Both the position numbers and the translations under genes were made by a program. Below are positions 52,958 through 61,534 of a stretch of 64,000 nt of DNA, in pieces. Under the pieces are notes generated by a model, which searched no databases, was not told the DNA's origin, and was given only the letters and a program-made list of their open reading frames with translations. Numbering within the stretch: the first letter of the stretch is position 1; each line of letters opens with the position of its first letter. This DNA is from Zygnema cylindricum (taxonomy: Eukaryota > Streptophyta > Zygnematophyceae > Zygnematales > Zygnemataceae), in contig JBBHKE010002343.1 in the NCBI GenBank assembly GCA_037447655.1, forward strand, positions 62,001 through 126,000, read 5' to 3'.

Positions 52958-53382
52958 CTTTGTGAGTTGGTTATTTACTTATCTTTCTTGAAGTCGTTTA
53001 CTACTTCTTCTTCCCTCTTCAAAATTGGAACCCTGTATGGAAAGCATCCTTGGGTTTCGTTTAGGAAGATTTCAGCTCCCCTATCTTCCAATTCTGGTGT
53101 CTCATGAAGATCCTCATCGGTTTCCACTTTCACACACACCTCGGATATTGGCACCTTTCTTTGGAGATTCAAATTTTTCTTTTTTCTCCTCAAGTCTCGC
53201 AAAAGTCAAAACAGAAAACTGATTTGTTTCATCTGATTTTGACTTCCTTATTATATGGATCATGGACTTCACTTCATTCATCACCACTATGTGTTTTACC
53301 AAAATTATATCTCTCTTTTTCAAGTCATACACCCATTTTATGCTTATCCTATTAAAACCTGGTTTCCCTCTTCCCTCTAACT
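52958..53382 (-). pseudogene. copia integrase-RT spacer, element E
   Basis: Charged linker in the frames 52975-53202 and 53114-53386 (YDLKKRDIILVKHIVVMNE at the integrase end, ILKREEEVVNDF at the RT end). It matches the family layout, with several frame changes. Confidence 0.7.
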
Positions 53383-54000
53383 TCAATTTAGAATTATCGA
53401 ATCAAACTTGACACAAGCGATTATTCGTATGCTTTCTTCCTCTCTGAGAGTTTCCTCATTCTGACTCATCCTCTTGTCACTTAACATATTTCTGGACATA
53501 TCTCCTAAATTTCTATTCACTATATTTGCTACTCCATTTTGTTCCGGATTATAGGGAACAGTTTTCTCATGATGAATTCTTTCATCTTTAAGATATCCTT
53601 CAAATTCCCTTGAGGTGTATTCTTTCCCATTATCACTTCTTATCTCTTTTATTGAGGTTTCATGTAGCTTTTCCTTCCATACTTTATACTCTTTGAAACA
53701 TATTAATACCTCTGACTTTTGTCTAAGAAAGTATACCTTCGTGTATCTAGACCAATCATCTGTGATGGTTAACATCCATCTCTTCCCCCCATGTGAAGCA
53801 TACTAAGCAAGTCCCCAACATCAGTGTGAACTAGATCTAATACTTTCTCTCTCCTAAATGTGGTTGCCTTTGGAAATGGAAGTCTATAAATCTTTGTTTG
53901 GGCTCATCCACTACAATCATCAAAGGTCTCATCATCCTCAAAAGTTATACCCTCCACTATTCCATTTTTCTTCATTTTCTTTAATCTATCTAGATGCACA
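53383..54000 (-). pseudogene. copia integrase, element E (C-terminal deletion)
   Basis: The core frame 53383-53775 has TITDDWSRYTKVYFLRQK, the second catalytic D in EIRSDNGKEY and the glutamate region NPEQNGVANIVNRNL. After MLSDKRM the usual KRFWVEAMNCANYIKNR to PYERW block, some 230 bases, is missing and unrelated codons follow. The zinc domain is in the next frame, upstream at 53904-54060 (WHKRLGHVHLDRL, CSG then a stop). A frameshift sits at about 53800. Confidence 0.83.
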
Positions 54001-54686
54001 TGCCCCAACCTTTTATGCCAAAGCATCATCTCACTTGCACACAAGTAGAGAACACTCTTTTCATTGGAAAGAACAATTCTGAACATCCCGTGATTGCCTT
54101 TCTCAGCTATAAAATAAACCTCATTATCAATGCTTGCTGTGAAGATTCCTTTCCTAGTTCCTGTTTCAAACTCTTTTTCATCTAGGACAGCTCTTGAGAC
54201 CAAGTTCTTGCTAAGCTGCGGAATGTAAAGAACGTCTGAGAGTGTTACAATTGAGGCTTTTCCATCAACTAAAACCTTCAAGTCAACAGTTCCAACAAGA
54301 CTTGTGGTTTCTACTCTACCATCTCCGTACCCTATCTCAACTGTTGGGATCTTTCTCAGTTTAGTGAACCACCTCTTATCTTTGCACATATGCATTGAAG
54401 CCCATGAGTCTATGATCCACCCATCGTTGGGTGGATCTCTCTTACCTCCGAAAGCACACTTTTGTCTCCGTGGAATGTCGACCTGCTTTTCAGTGTTTTT
54501 CGGATTAAGAAGAAGCTGCTCAAGCTCTTCTTTTGGTTCAGTTTTTTCTTCCCCTTCCTCATCATGAACTTGAGTTAGGAAAGCCTTTTTCTTTCCTCCA
54601 TCCCTTGAGGTTCCTTGACCATCTTTCAGTCGAAGATCTGCTAGTTTGACACAATTAGCCATATAGTGTCCCGGTTTGTTGCACAA
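54001..54686 (-). CDS. copia nucleocapsid end, protease and integrase zinc domain, element E
   Basis: Open frame of 260 codons (53904-54686). It starts in the zinc knuckle (CNKPGHYMANC), runs through an acidic linker, then IPRRQKCAFGGKRDP and the protease with WIIDSWASMHMC. The glycine of DSG is tryptophan, so the active site is destroyed. The body PTVEIGYGDGRVETTS, LVDGKASIVTLSDVLYI and LSKNLVSRAVLDEKE is otherwise normal, and the frame ends in the integrase zinc domain. Apart from the one glycine it looks well preserved. Confidence 0.85.
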
Positions 54687-55642
54687 GTGACATAATCCTC
54701 CTCGACAAGTTCCTCTCCCCTGTCTATCAAATCTGCCACCCCTTGTCCTCTACCACCAAAGTTTCGATAGGGATCTTTCCCTCTCTCCTCATCACGCTTC
54801 CGCCAATCAGCGTCTACAAACAATGCTTGAACACTTGGAATCGCTCTCCTAAGCTCTATGGTGTTTTCTTTCACTAAAATCATTTCCACTCTGTCATCCC
54901 AATTCCAATTGCTATCTCCTATGTCCTGCAATCAGTTAATGATATTCTCATACTCTTCATGTAGTTTCATCATTAATATATTCACTCTTTGTCTCTCAGA
55001 CCGTGAGTTACCTGCACTCTCTAACTCTCCAAATAATGCTCCTAAATCATTGCAATAATTATTCATACTTCCTCCTTTATAAGTATAAGCTGCAATCTTA
55101 TTTTCCGCCAACTGTTGTTGCTGCTATGATCGACTCTTATATTTTTTAACTAGTGATATCCAAATCTGAGATGAAGATTTGACATGTATAAGGGGAACGG
55201 CAATGCCCTTTGCTACAGTTTTAACAATTAAGAGCTTACAAACCTTGTCTTTGTAGTTCCACTTTTCATACTCTGATCTTTCAGTCTGAACCCTTGTCGC
55301 CGTTTTTGGAGGTGCTATTGCCGGTATCGCCTTCGGCAATGGTGTCACTTGAGTTGCAACTCCTCCCTTTTCTCCTTCCATGAGAATCTCCTCTCCTTCC
55401 TCATCTTCATCCTCGGTGATGGTGGTAGCTGTTTTACCAACTGTAGAGGCGGAGGTGCCAGAAAAACGTGTCCCTCCAAACTCAGGTGGAGGTGGGCATG
55501 GAATTTGTCTAGATAGTATGCTCCATAGATGCTTCTCAAATATTTCTCCCTCCATCATCATTTCCCAATACAAAAATTCTGATCCATCAAATATGGGCAC
55601 CCTAGAGGGTGGGCCCATAACCTGAAATTCTGTAGTCTCCAT
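54641..55642 (-). pseudogene. copia gag, element E (starts inside the LTR)
   Basis: Frame 55124-55642 (172 codons) starts at the LTR ATG 55640-55642, reads METTEFQVMGPPSRVP through the primer site and continues FDGSEFLYWEMMMEGEIFE, then ISLVKKYKS and a stop. Frame 54641-54931 holds WNWDDRVEMILVKENTIELRR and the entry to the knuckle. Between them lie stops and a shift near 55080-55130. A family III-specific acidic insert (EDEDEEGEE) is seen at about residue 73. Confidence 0.85.
55608..55622 (-). promoter_or_regulatory. primer binding site of E, half-tRNA type
   Basis: GGTTATGGGCCCACC on minus, 15 of 15 bases, directly against the LTR at 55623. Confidence 0.8.
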
Positions 55643-55715
55643 TGACCCACAGAATGAGCAGCCTATGTAAAGCCTCTAGGATAATATTTCCCCGTTCCAA
55701 TTTCTCACTAAATAA

Positions 55716-55781
55716 GTGCCGCCCAGGCACACAAATATTCTGACCACCGTCACCCTTGTGAGGAGAAGACTCCTTTGAGTC
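55716..55781 (-). other. U5 hairpin row in family III LTR
   Basis: Sense strand: GACTC-AAAG-GAGTC, then TCAC-AAGG-GTGA, then GTGCC-TGGGC-GGCAC. Pairing is kept although bases differ from families I and II. Confidence 0.5.
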
Positions 55782-55903
55782 TAACGCAAAAAAAATCACT
55801 AAATTTGCTCCCCTGAGCAGAAAGTTATGGCTGGTCAAAGATGACCTTTATAGTTACAAGCTCTCTTAGAGAGAGGTACCTAAATATCACTAAGTCTTGG
55901 TCT

Positions 55904-55908
55904 GCCTA
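55904..55908. repeat. target duplication of solo LTR (GCCTA)
   Basis: GCCTA here and at 56939-56943, on either side of the solo LTR. Confidence 0.92.
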
Positions 55909-56117
55909 TTTAGAAATAAAAGGTTATTTTAGTTTTTTCTAGGTTTTGCAAAATGCAGAAAAGAAGCCGAGGCAGTCTGCCTCTAACTTCTCTCTTCAGC
56001 TCCCACACTTGTCGTAGTCACTGAAGGTTGAAGAGGGAGCTAGAGCCATGGCTGCCTATGCTGATTAGAGATAGAGTTACGGGTTATAGATTTTGGTAGA
56101 TTTACTAAAATGTATAA

Positions 56118-56190
56118 TGACGGATCTAGGGTTTGAACCTAGTATCTACCGCCCGTCAACTTAGCCTGTAGCCTTAGCCATTTAGTCTGC
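56118..56190 (-). other. tRNA-like module in solo LTR (best T-arm)
   Basis: On minus: GACTAAATGGCTAAGGC, then CTAGG-TTCAAAC-CCTAG at 56126-56142, a perfect 5-bp T-arm with a 7-base loop. GGTTCAAACCC is one base from the B-box consensus. Confidence 0.62.
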
Positions 56191-56779
56191 CATCATGCTT
56201 TAAGATATATAGTTTGATAGATATTTAAATGTTGACACGTAGTCTATTTCATTTAACGGATCTTTAAACATAGACACACTTTGTAAAGTACGGCGTACGA
56301 AACATCCGAAACGAATACTGCGCATTTTGTTTAGAAAGCGAAACAAATACTGCGGAAGTATTTATGACGGTCACGATTGTAAACCGGCTTAATCGGACGG
56401 CCACGAAGCATGCCGAGATCGTGGAATAGGTTTTCGGCGGTTTGCGGTTGACGTCACGTCAATTGCCACGTGGCAAAATCACATTGGATTGCGACATCTC
56501 TTGGGATTCCAAGAACGAATCCAAAAATGGCATGTGACGACTTGTTGGCCATGTTGTACAATATCCGTACATAAAGTACATCGGCACTTCTACCTTATGT
56601 ACGATACACTATTATGATTGGTGCCGTACTTCAGTAGATAGAGTTTAGAGAGAGATAGGACTTAGAAAAATTTGATAGATTGGACCCTCTCTCCCAAAGA
56701 GCTGCTGTACAAAAGGTCAACTTTGACCCTTCATAACTTACTGCTCACGGGAGCAAATTCAGAGATTCTTTTTGCTATA

Positions 56780-56845
56780 GACTCAGGGGAGTCTTGCCTT
56801 TACAGGGGTGAAGGTGGTCTGAGTTTTTGTTTGCCAGGGTGGCAG
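56780..56845 (+). other. U5 hairpin row in family II solo LTR
   Basis: GACTC-AGGG-GAGTC, CCTTTAC-AGGG-GTGAAGG, TTGCCA-GGG-TGGCAG, one after another within 66 bases. Confidence 0.55.
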
Positions 56846-56943
56846 TTATTCTTGCTGAAAGACAAAGGGGTCAGGGTTATCCTAGAGGCTTCGTGTGAGC
56901 TGCCTACTCTGAGGTCCTTTGGAGGTCTCAGAGTTACAGCCTA

Positions 56944-57544
56944 CTCACGACTACCTACTACTAAACCTTCGTCCATCAGGAACACTATATAGTACAAGAA
57001 GGTACAATAGGAGATGTACTTATTATACGGCCATTGTACGACATGGTCTACAAGGTGACACCTATCAAATCGAGAGCCATGGTTCCTCCTCCCATCTTCT
57101 CCGATATCAAATAATGTGGCGCCACGTGGCACTGCGTGGCGCTACCTCCAAATGACGCCAAAAGCTCACTTCGCGTGGCGGCTACAATGTTGGTCGTCCG
57201 ATCAAAACATATTTTACACGGTTCAAATTCGCGTACATGCATGAATTGCTCTTTTTGGTTAGTCTGTTGTTAATTAGCTGTTGCGTTAATGTTTATATAT
57301 CTTTGAAACCCGTCACGTGTACCGTTTCGATAACTCCTTATGGTTAAGACGTACGACTAAATAGAGGTCCACAGACCCAGGTTTAAATATGGACTTAGGC
57401 ATCATTTTAGTAAAATATCCTCTACTTCAAAATCTGTCACTTTCTAAATATGGCGGCAGCCATGGCGTGCCTTTGATCCTCACTCTCTTTCTTTAAAGTA
57501 CAACTAAAATAGAGAAGTGAACTATTAATTACCTCTTTTCAACA
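56944..57544 (-). repeat. E 5' LTR, outer part
   Basis: Continues the E LTR and ends CTCTTTTCAACA at 57544, followed by the N2 internal region. The tRNA-like module is at 57332-57402. Confidence 0.92.
57332..57402 (+). other. tRNA-like module in E 5' LTR (antisense)
   Basis: TTATGGTTAAGACG, then ACCCAGGTTTAAATATGG (decayed B box), then CTTAGGCA. Confidence 0.5.
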
Positions 57545-59024
57545 GATTCCCAAAAAAAATTTCTTCTCCCCTAAACCTTTCATAAAATATTCCTCCTCCC
57601 GTATCCTTTGAAGCACCTTCTAGATTTACTTCTCCCTTTTCCTCTAAATCTGTTGAAGTCTCATTTTTTGACCTATTTTTTGTCTCCGAAATATCTATTA
57701 TGATATCTTCAATATTCTGATTTTTCCTTTATTCCAATTTTAATTCTAAATCTGACTTTCTCATTTCTTAGTCATTTACTTTATACTCCTTAACATCCTC
57801 ATCATGTTTAACTCCCTCAAATACCTCTTTCTTTTTACCTCCCTTATACCTCTTAAAACACACTGTTGCTTTCGTGGATTATTTGTGTGCTCTTCTCTCT
57901 TCCCCATACTACCGATGTGGAGAAGCTCCGAAATATCATCATCATGTTTCTCCTCTTCCCATTATTCCTCCTCATTCACATTCCAACTTCTAAATTCTTC
58001 CATTCAAGGACATTCCGCCATATAGTGACTTGGTTCCCTATAAAAGAAGCAAACACCTACTTTCAAAGCTCCTCTTTCTTTTCCTCTTCCTCTCATTCCA
58101 CCGAAGTTTCCATACGACTTATCTTTATCTTTCTTCCTCTCATCACCCTTACGCCAGTCACCATCATTCCTCTCATCACGCTTTCGCCATTCACCACGTG
58201 GTGTTAGTGAATTCATCTTCTCACTTCCCCTACGAAGCTCCAAAGTGCTTTCCCTCATAAGAATCATCCCCATGGAAATGCTCCAAGTCCATGAGAAGTA
58301 GTCCATTTCTTGTATACAGTTAATGATGTTTTCGTACTCTTTTGGGAGTTTCATGATTAGTGTGTTAATCTTTCTCACCTCAGATTGTACATATCCTGCA
58401 CTAGCAAGCTCAAGATATAACGCAACAATATCATTGGAAAACTCTACCATGCTATCGCCTTTATAAACATAGGCCTCTATTTCCTGTTTTACTAACTGCT
58501 GCCTATGTATAGTTTCACTCTTATAAATCTGAATTGGTGTTTCCCAAATTTATGAAGACTTGGTTAGGTTTATAAGAGTGATATCTATGGACTTAGACAC
58601 GTTTCTAAGTATGAGATGTTTTGGTATAGTGTTTTTGTACTCCCAAATTTTAATGTCATTTTCTTCAGTTTTTAGTTTAGTTATAACCCCTACAAGTGGA
58701 ACTGTAGGAGAGAGCCAAGCTCCCCTCTCCACGGGTAATCCTTAACCGTTCTCCCTTTTTCCCTTTTCCATGGCAATAATTTCCCTTTCACCTTCCGTTG
58801 CATCTTAACTCCATTTTGTATTTATGGGAAGCCCAAGTTGAATCTCTATAGTAAGTTCCATCGACACCTGGAAAGTTACATCTCACTTGTCCAGAAATTA
58901 TTCCCCATAAATGCTTTTCGAAAGGCAATCCCTCCATCGTAGTTTCCCAGTAAGTCAGGTCTATTCCATTAAACATAGGCACCCTAGATGGTGGGCTCAT
59001 AACCGTAAATTATATGGGTTCCAT
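57545..59024 (-). pseudogene. copia-type gag and RT-end fusion of non-autonomous N2
   Basis: Gag with the LTR ATG at 59022-59024 (stopped after four codons), then MSPPSRVPMFNGIDLTYWET at 58788-59000, and the capsid to knuckle in frame 58004-58450 (VEFSNDIVALYLELASAG, MDYFSWTWSISMGMIL, CFFYREPSHYMAEC with one cysteine lost). After the knuckle comes an acidic segment (57800-58000) and, at 57545-57600, the RT-end sequence that N1 also has fused here, ending where E is inserted. Protease, integrase and RT core are absent. Confidence 0.8.
58990..59004 (-). promoter_or_regulatory. primer binding site of N2, half-tRNA type
   Basis: GGTTATGAGCCCACC on minus, 14 of 15 bases, next to the LTR at 59005. 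Confidence 0.7.
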
Positions 59025-59273
59025 TTCCCCACAAAAATCGTAGACCTAAAGAAGCTTATCTAGCTAGTGCCAAATCCAAGTTGATAAAAACCCAAATGAC
59101 TAACACCTTGATAGTCAAAACTCGTATATAGCTTCACCCTTTTGAAAGAAGACTTTCTGTGAGCTCAGTTTAACCACAAAATGCAAAGCTTGAACATGTG
59201 TTTTGGACAACATTCCCCACTTTGACTTTCCCTTATAAATGCCGTCACTCTCGCAAACAAGATCTCTAATTGA

Positions 59274-59307
59274 CTACACCCTTGTGTAGCGTTGACTCTT
59301 GTGAGTC
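59274..59307 (-). other. U5 hairpins in N2 LTR
   Basis: Sense: GACTC-ACAA-GAGTC followed by CTACAC-AAGG-GTGTAG. The second stem differs from families I-III but pairs. Confidence 0.5.
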
Positions 59308-59839
59308 CGCAGCAAAAAAAATCACTGAATTTGCTTCCCTGAGAATTTAGTTATGGCTGGCCAAAGATGGCCTATAAATACAAAAGGTCACCTGGAGAGA
59401 GGCGCCTCATTCACGCTAAGTCCCTGAAATCCTACTCACACCTACCTACTACTTCACCCTAGACCAAACAAAAGAGTGAATAGTACAAGAAGGTACAGTG
59501 GCCGATTGTACTTATTGTACGGCCATTCTACAACATGGTTTTCTGGTTGACACTTATCAGCTTAGGAGCGATCGTTCCTCCTCCCATCTTTTCTGACGTT
59601 CAATGACGTGGCGCCACGTAGCACAACGCGCTGTTATGTCCGAAAGCCGCCAAAGATTCGTTTGGGTTTGACGGAGGCGTCGTCGTGTGTAAGATCAAGT
59701 ATTTTACACGGTTAGATTGCGTCCGCGAGCGCCGTTTTTCTATAGATGTTGTTTTGTTAATTTTTGTCTGTTTAAGTGAAAGTGACGTTTGCATATCCCT
59801 TTAATTAATCACCCAACAACATACATAAATCGTTTCGTT

Positions 59840-59912
59840 AATGCCTAAATGGTTAAAGCGTATGTCTATAAAGAACTACGTAGACCCAGGTTCAAATCTT
59901 GTTTGGGGCAAA
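59840..59912 (+). other. tRNA-like module in N2 5' LTR (antisense)
   Basis: ATGCCTAAATGGTTAAAGCG fits a tRNA D-arm (loop AAATGGTTA). TATGT...ACGTA forms a stem with an enlarged loop. CCAGG-TTCAAAT-CTTGT fits a T-arm, then TTGGGGCA as an acceptor 3' half. A TTTTTT run lies at about 59920. No matching acceptor 5' half. Confidence 0.6.
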
Positions 59913-60047
59913 ATTTTGGTTTTTTCTTAATCTGTGTGCCTGTTTGCCTCATTCTTTCTGACTATCGCGGCAGCCATGGTGACTCTCTCTCTCTCTTCAC
60001 TCTAGAGTCTAAATATAGAAGTGAATATTAATTACTTTTTTTCAACA

Positions 60048-60150
60048 GTATGATCAACAAGATAAAATTATTTCGTATCATCTAATACACTTTTTTAAAA
60101 ATGAAGGTATTCACTTAAAGCTTCATGATTAAAAAAAGAAAAAGAAAAGA
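60048..60150 (+). pseudogene. RNase H tail of N1, after N2
   Basis: Continues the reduced N1 RNase H interrupted at 48814: the sequence for the region of YHLIHFFKNEGIHLKLHD is recognisable and aligns with CFKYKGIYLKIYEG of N2. It ends in an A-rich tract before the TA repeat. No frame of its own. Confidence 0.65.
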
Positions 60151-60151
60151 A

Positions 60152-60162
60152 ATATAAATATA

Positions 60163-60256
<94 letters not shown>
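60152..60256. repeat. TA microsatellite, about (TA)44 perfect from 60169
   Basis: Imperfect TA-rich start, then an unbroken TA run to 60256, in the 3' untranslated part of N1. The same place in N2 (about 49960-49990) has only a short AT-rich stretch, so the array expanded in this copy. Confidence 0.95.
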
Positions 60257-60260
<4 letters not shown>

Positions 60261-60268
60261 TAGACTAG

Positions 60269-60281
60269 AAAATAAGGGGAG
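60269..60281 (+). promoter_or_regulatory. polypurine tract of N1
   Basis: GAAAATAAGGGGAG-type tract directly before the LTR start TGTTAAAATTC at 60282; primer for the plus cDNA strand. Confidence 0.8.
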
Positions 60282-60503
60282 TGTTAAAATTCAAGTATTT
60301 TCTAGGTCTAAAGATTGTAAAATAAAAGGCAAAAATGATACACTAACAGGCTGCCTCTAACTCTTCCCTCAAGTCTCCACACTTGTAGTAGTCATTCAAC
60401 ACTGGACGAGAAGTTAGAGCCGTGGATGCCTAGGCTGTCCAAACAGGAAAGAAATGCCAATCTTGATAGAGTGTTAAAAGGATTGTACCTAGTACCTACA
60501 GTC
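60282..60503 (+). repeat. N1 3' LTR, first 222 bases
   Basis: TGTTAAAATTCAAGTATTTTC, family II-like U3 start with ACACTTGTAGTAGTCA and CCGTGGATG, cut inside its tRNA-like module (ATTGTACCTAGTACCTAC) by the LTR of F. Confidence 0.8.
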
Positions 60504-60715
60504 TGTAGAAATTAATGATCCATTTAAAGTATTTTCTAGGTCTAAATAGAAATATAGAAAGAAGCCGAGGCAGTCTACCTCTAACTTCTCTCTCCAACTC
60601 TCAAACTTGTCGCAGTCACTAAGAAATTGGAGAGGGAGCTAGAGCCATGGCTACCTAGGCTAACCAGAAGTTTACACGATTATATATTAGTTAGGGGTTT
60701 TATTGCTAAAAAGAT

Positions 60716-60795
60716 AGTACCGGCTACAGGATTTGATCCTTCTACCTACCGGCCGGCAGGTAGACAGTAGACGGTAGCCTTAGCCGTTAAGTCTT
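60716..60795 (-). other. tRNA-like module in F LTR (antisense)
   Basis: On minus: GACTTAACGGCTAAGGC, TACC...GGTA pairing, GGATCAAATCC, then GTAGCCGGTACT. Confidence 0.55.
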
Positions 60796-61397
60796 CATCG
60801 GATGTTACGCATTATAGGGTATGATATTTATTTAAATATTATTAAGTAGGAAAATTCATTTAACTATAACTGATTATCGGAGACATAGATCCATAATTGT
60901 AAAAGTACGGATAGCGGTACGGATAAGAAACCGATACCGCGCATTTGTCTCTTTATAGAAAAAAATATCGCACATGCATATATTAAGGCTACGATTAAAT
61001 ATAAATTTAATCGGACGGCCGCAATTAACGTCGAGATCGCGAAAGAGGATTTCAACGGTTTATGGACATCGCCACATCAGACGACAAGTGGCGGAATAAC
61101 ATTGATCGCGGCATCTCCGAGGATTACGGGAACGAATCAGGACATACCACGTGTCGACATTTAGGCCATGTCGTACGAGGTTCGTACAAAAAGTACACCG
61201 GCAGCTGTATTTTTGTGTATGGAGCTGCATTCTAATTGGCTCCGTACATCAATAGATAGAGTCTGTGAGAGAGATAGGACTTAGAAAAATTAGGAGATAG
61301 GACCCTCTCTCCCAGAAAGCTTCTATACAAAAGGTCAACTTTGACCCTCCATAACTTACTGCTCTGAGGAGCAACTTCAGAGATTCTTTTTGCTATC

Positions 61398-61461
61398 GAC
61401 TCAGAGAGTCTTGTATTCACAGGGGTGAAGTTGGTCAAGTTTTTGTCTGCCAGCGTGGCAG
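61398..61461 (+). other. U5 hairpin row in F LTR
   Basis: GACTC-AGA-GAGTC, TTCAC-AGGG-GTGAA, CTGCCA-GCG-TGGCAG within 64 bases, about 95 bases before the LTR end. Confidence 0.55.
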
Positions 61462-61534
61462 TTATTTTTGCTGAAACACAAAAGGGTCAGGGTTAACCTA
61501 GAGGCTTCTTGGAAGCTGTCCACTCTGAGGACTT

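Larger units (their letters stand above)
55623..55908 (-). repeat. E 5' LTR, inner part
   Basis: 286 bases from the gag side to the solo LTR; resumes at 56944. Together 887 bp, against 888 bp in the 3' LTR. Confidence 0.92.
55909..56938 (+). repeat. solo LTR, family II type (1030 bp)
   Basis: Plus-strand LTR starting TTTAGAAATAAAAGG (TG changed to TT), ending TCTCAGAGTTACA, with perfect duplication GCCTA. No internal region, so it is what remains after recombination between two LTRs. It interrupts the 5' LTR of E. Confidence 0.92.
50456..57544 (-). mobile_element. Ty1/copia family III element E, inside N2
   Basis: Minus-strand element with LTRs 50456-51343 (888 bp) and 55623-57544 (887 bp once the solo LTR is removed), primer site 55608-55622 and a polypurine tract at 51344 on. 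All domains are present, with a deletion in integrase and DSW in protease. It lies in N2 between GGGAAT and AAAATAG-type sequence (minus strand), but no clear target duplication is visible. Confidence 0.88.
48820..60047 (-). mobile_element. non-autonomous copia derivative N2, carrying element E
   Basis: Minus-strand element with LTRs 48820-49859 (1040 bp) and 59005-60047 (1043 bp), primer site, gag, the same fusion of gag to RT end and reduced RNase H as N1, and duplication GTATG. It is split by element E between 50455 and 57545. Its 3' end has two polypurine tracts in a row, and its U3 resembles element E while its U5 resembles N1, so it looks recombinant. Confidence 0.88.
59005..60047 (-). 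repeat. N2 5' LTR (1043 bp)
   Basis: GTAAATTATATGGG at the gag side (TG mutated), TTTTTTTCAACA at the outer side, then GTATG. Confidence 0.9.
46562..60503 (+). mobile_element. non-autonomous copia derivative N1, interrupted by N2
   Basis: Plus-strand element: partial 5' LTR (46562-47118), primer site, gag, a short acidic linker joined to the end of RT, and a reduced RNase H to 48814. N2 then intervenes, after which the RNase H tail (60048 on), a TA repeat, the polypurine tract and the first 222 bases of the 3' LTR (60282-60503) follow, cut by F. Protease, integrase and most of RT are absent. N2 lacks the same parts. Confidence 0.82.

Noticed and set aside
60166-60360. Open frame of alternating Tyr and Ile
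   Set aside because: It is just the TA repeat read as codons.
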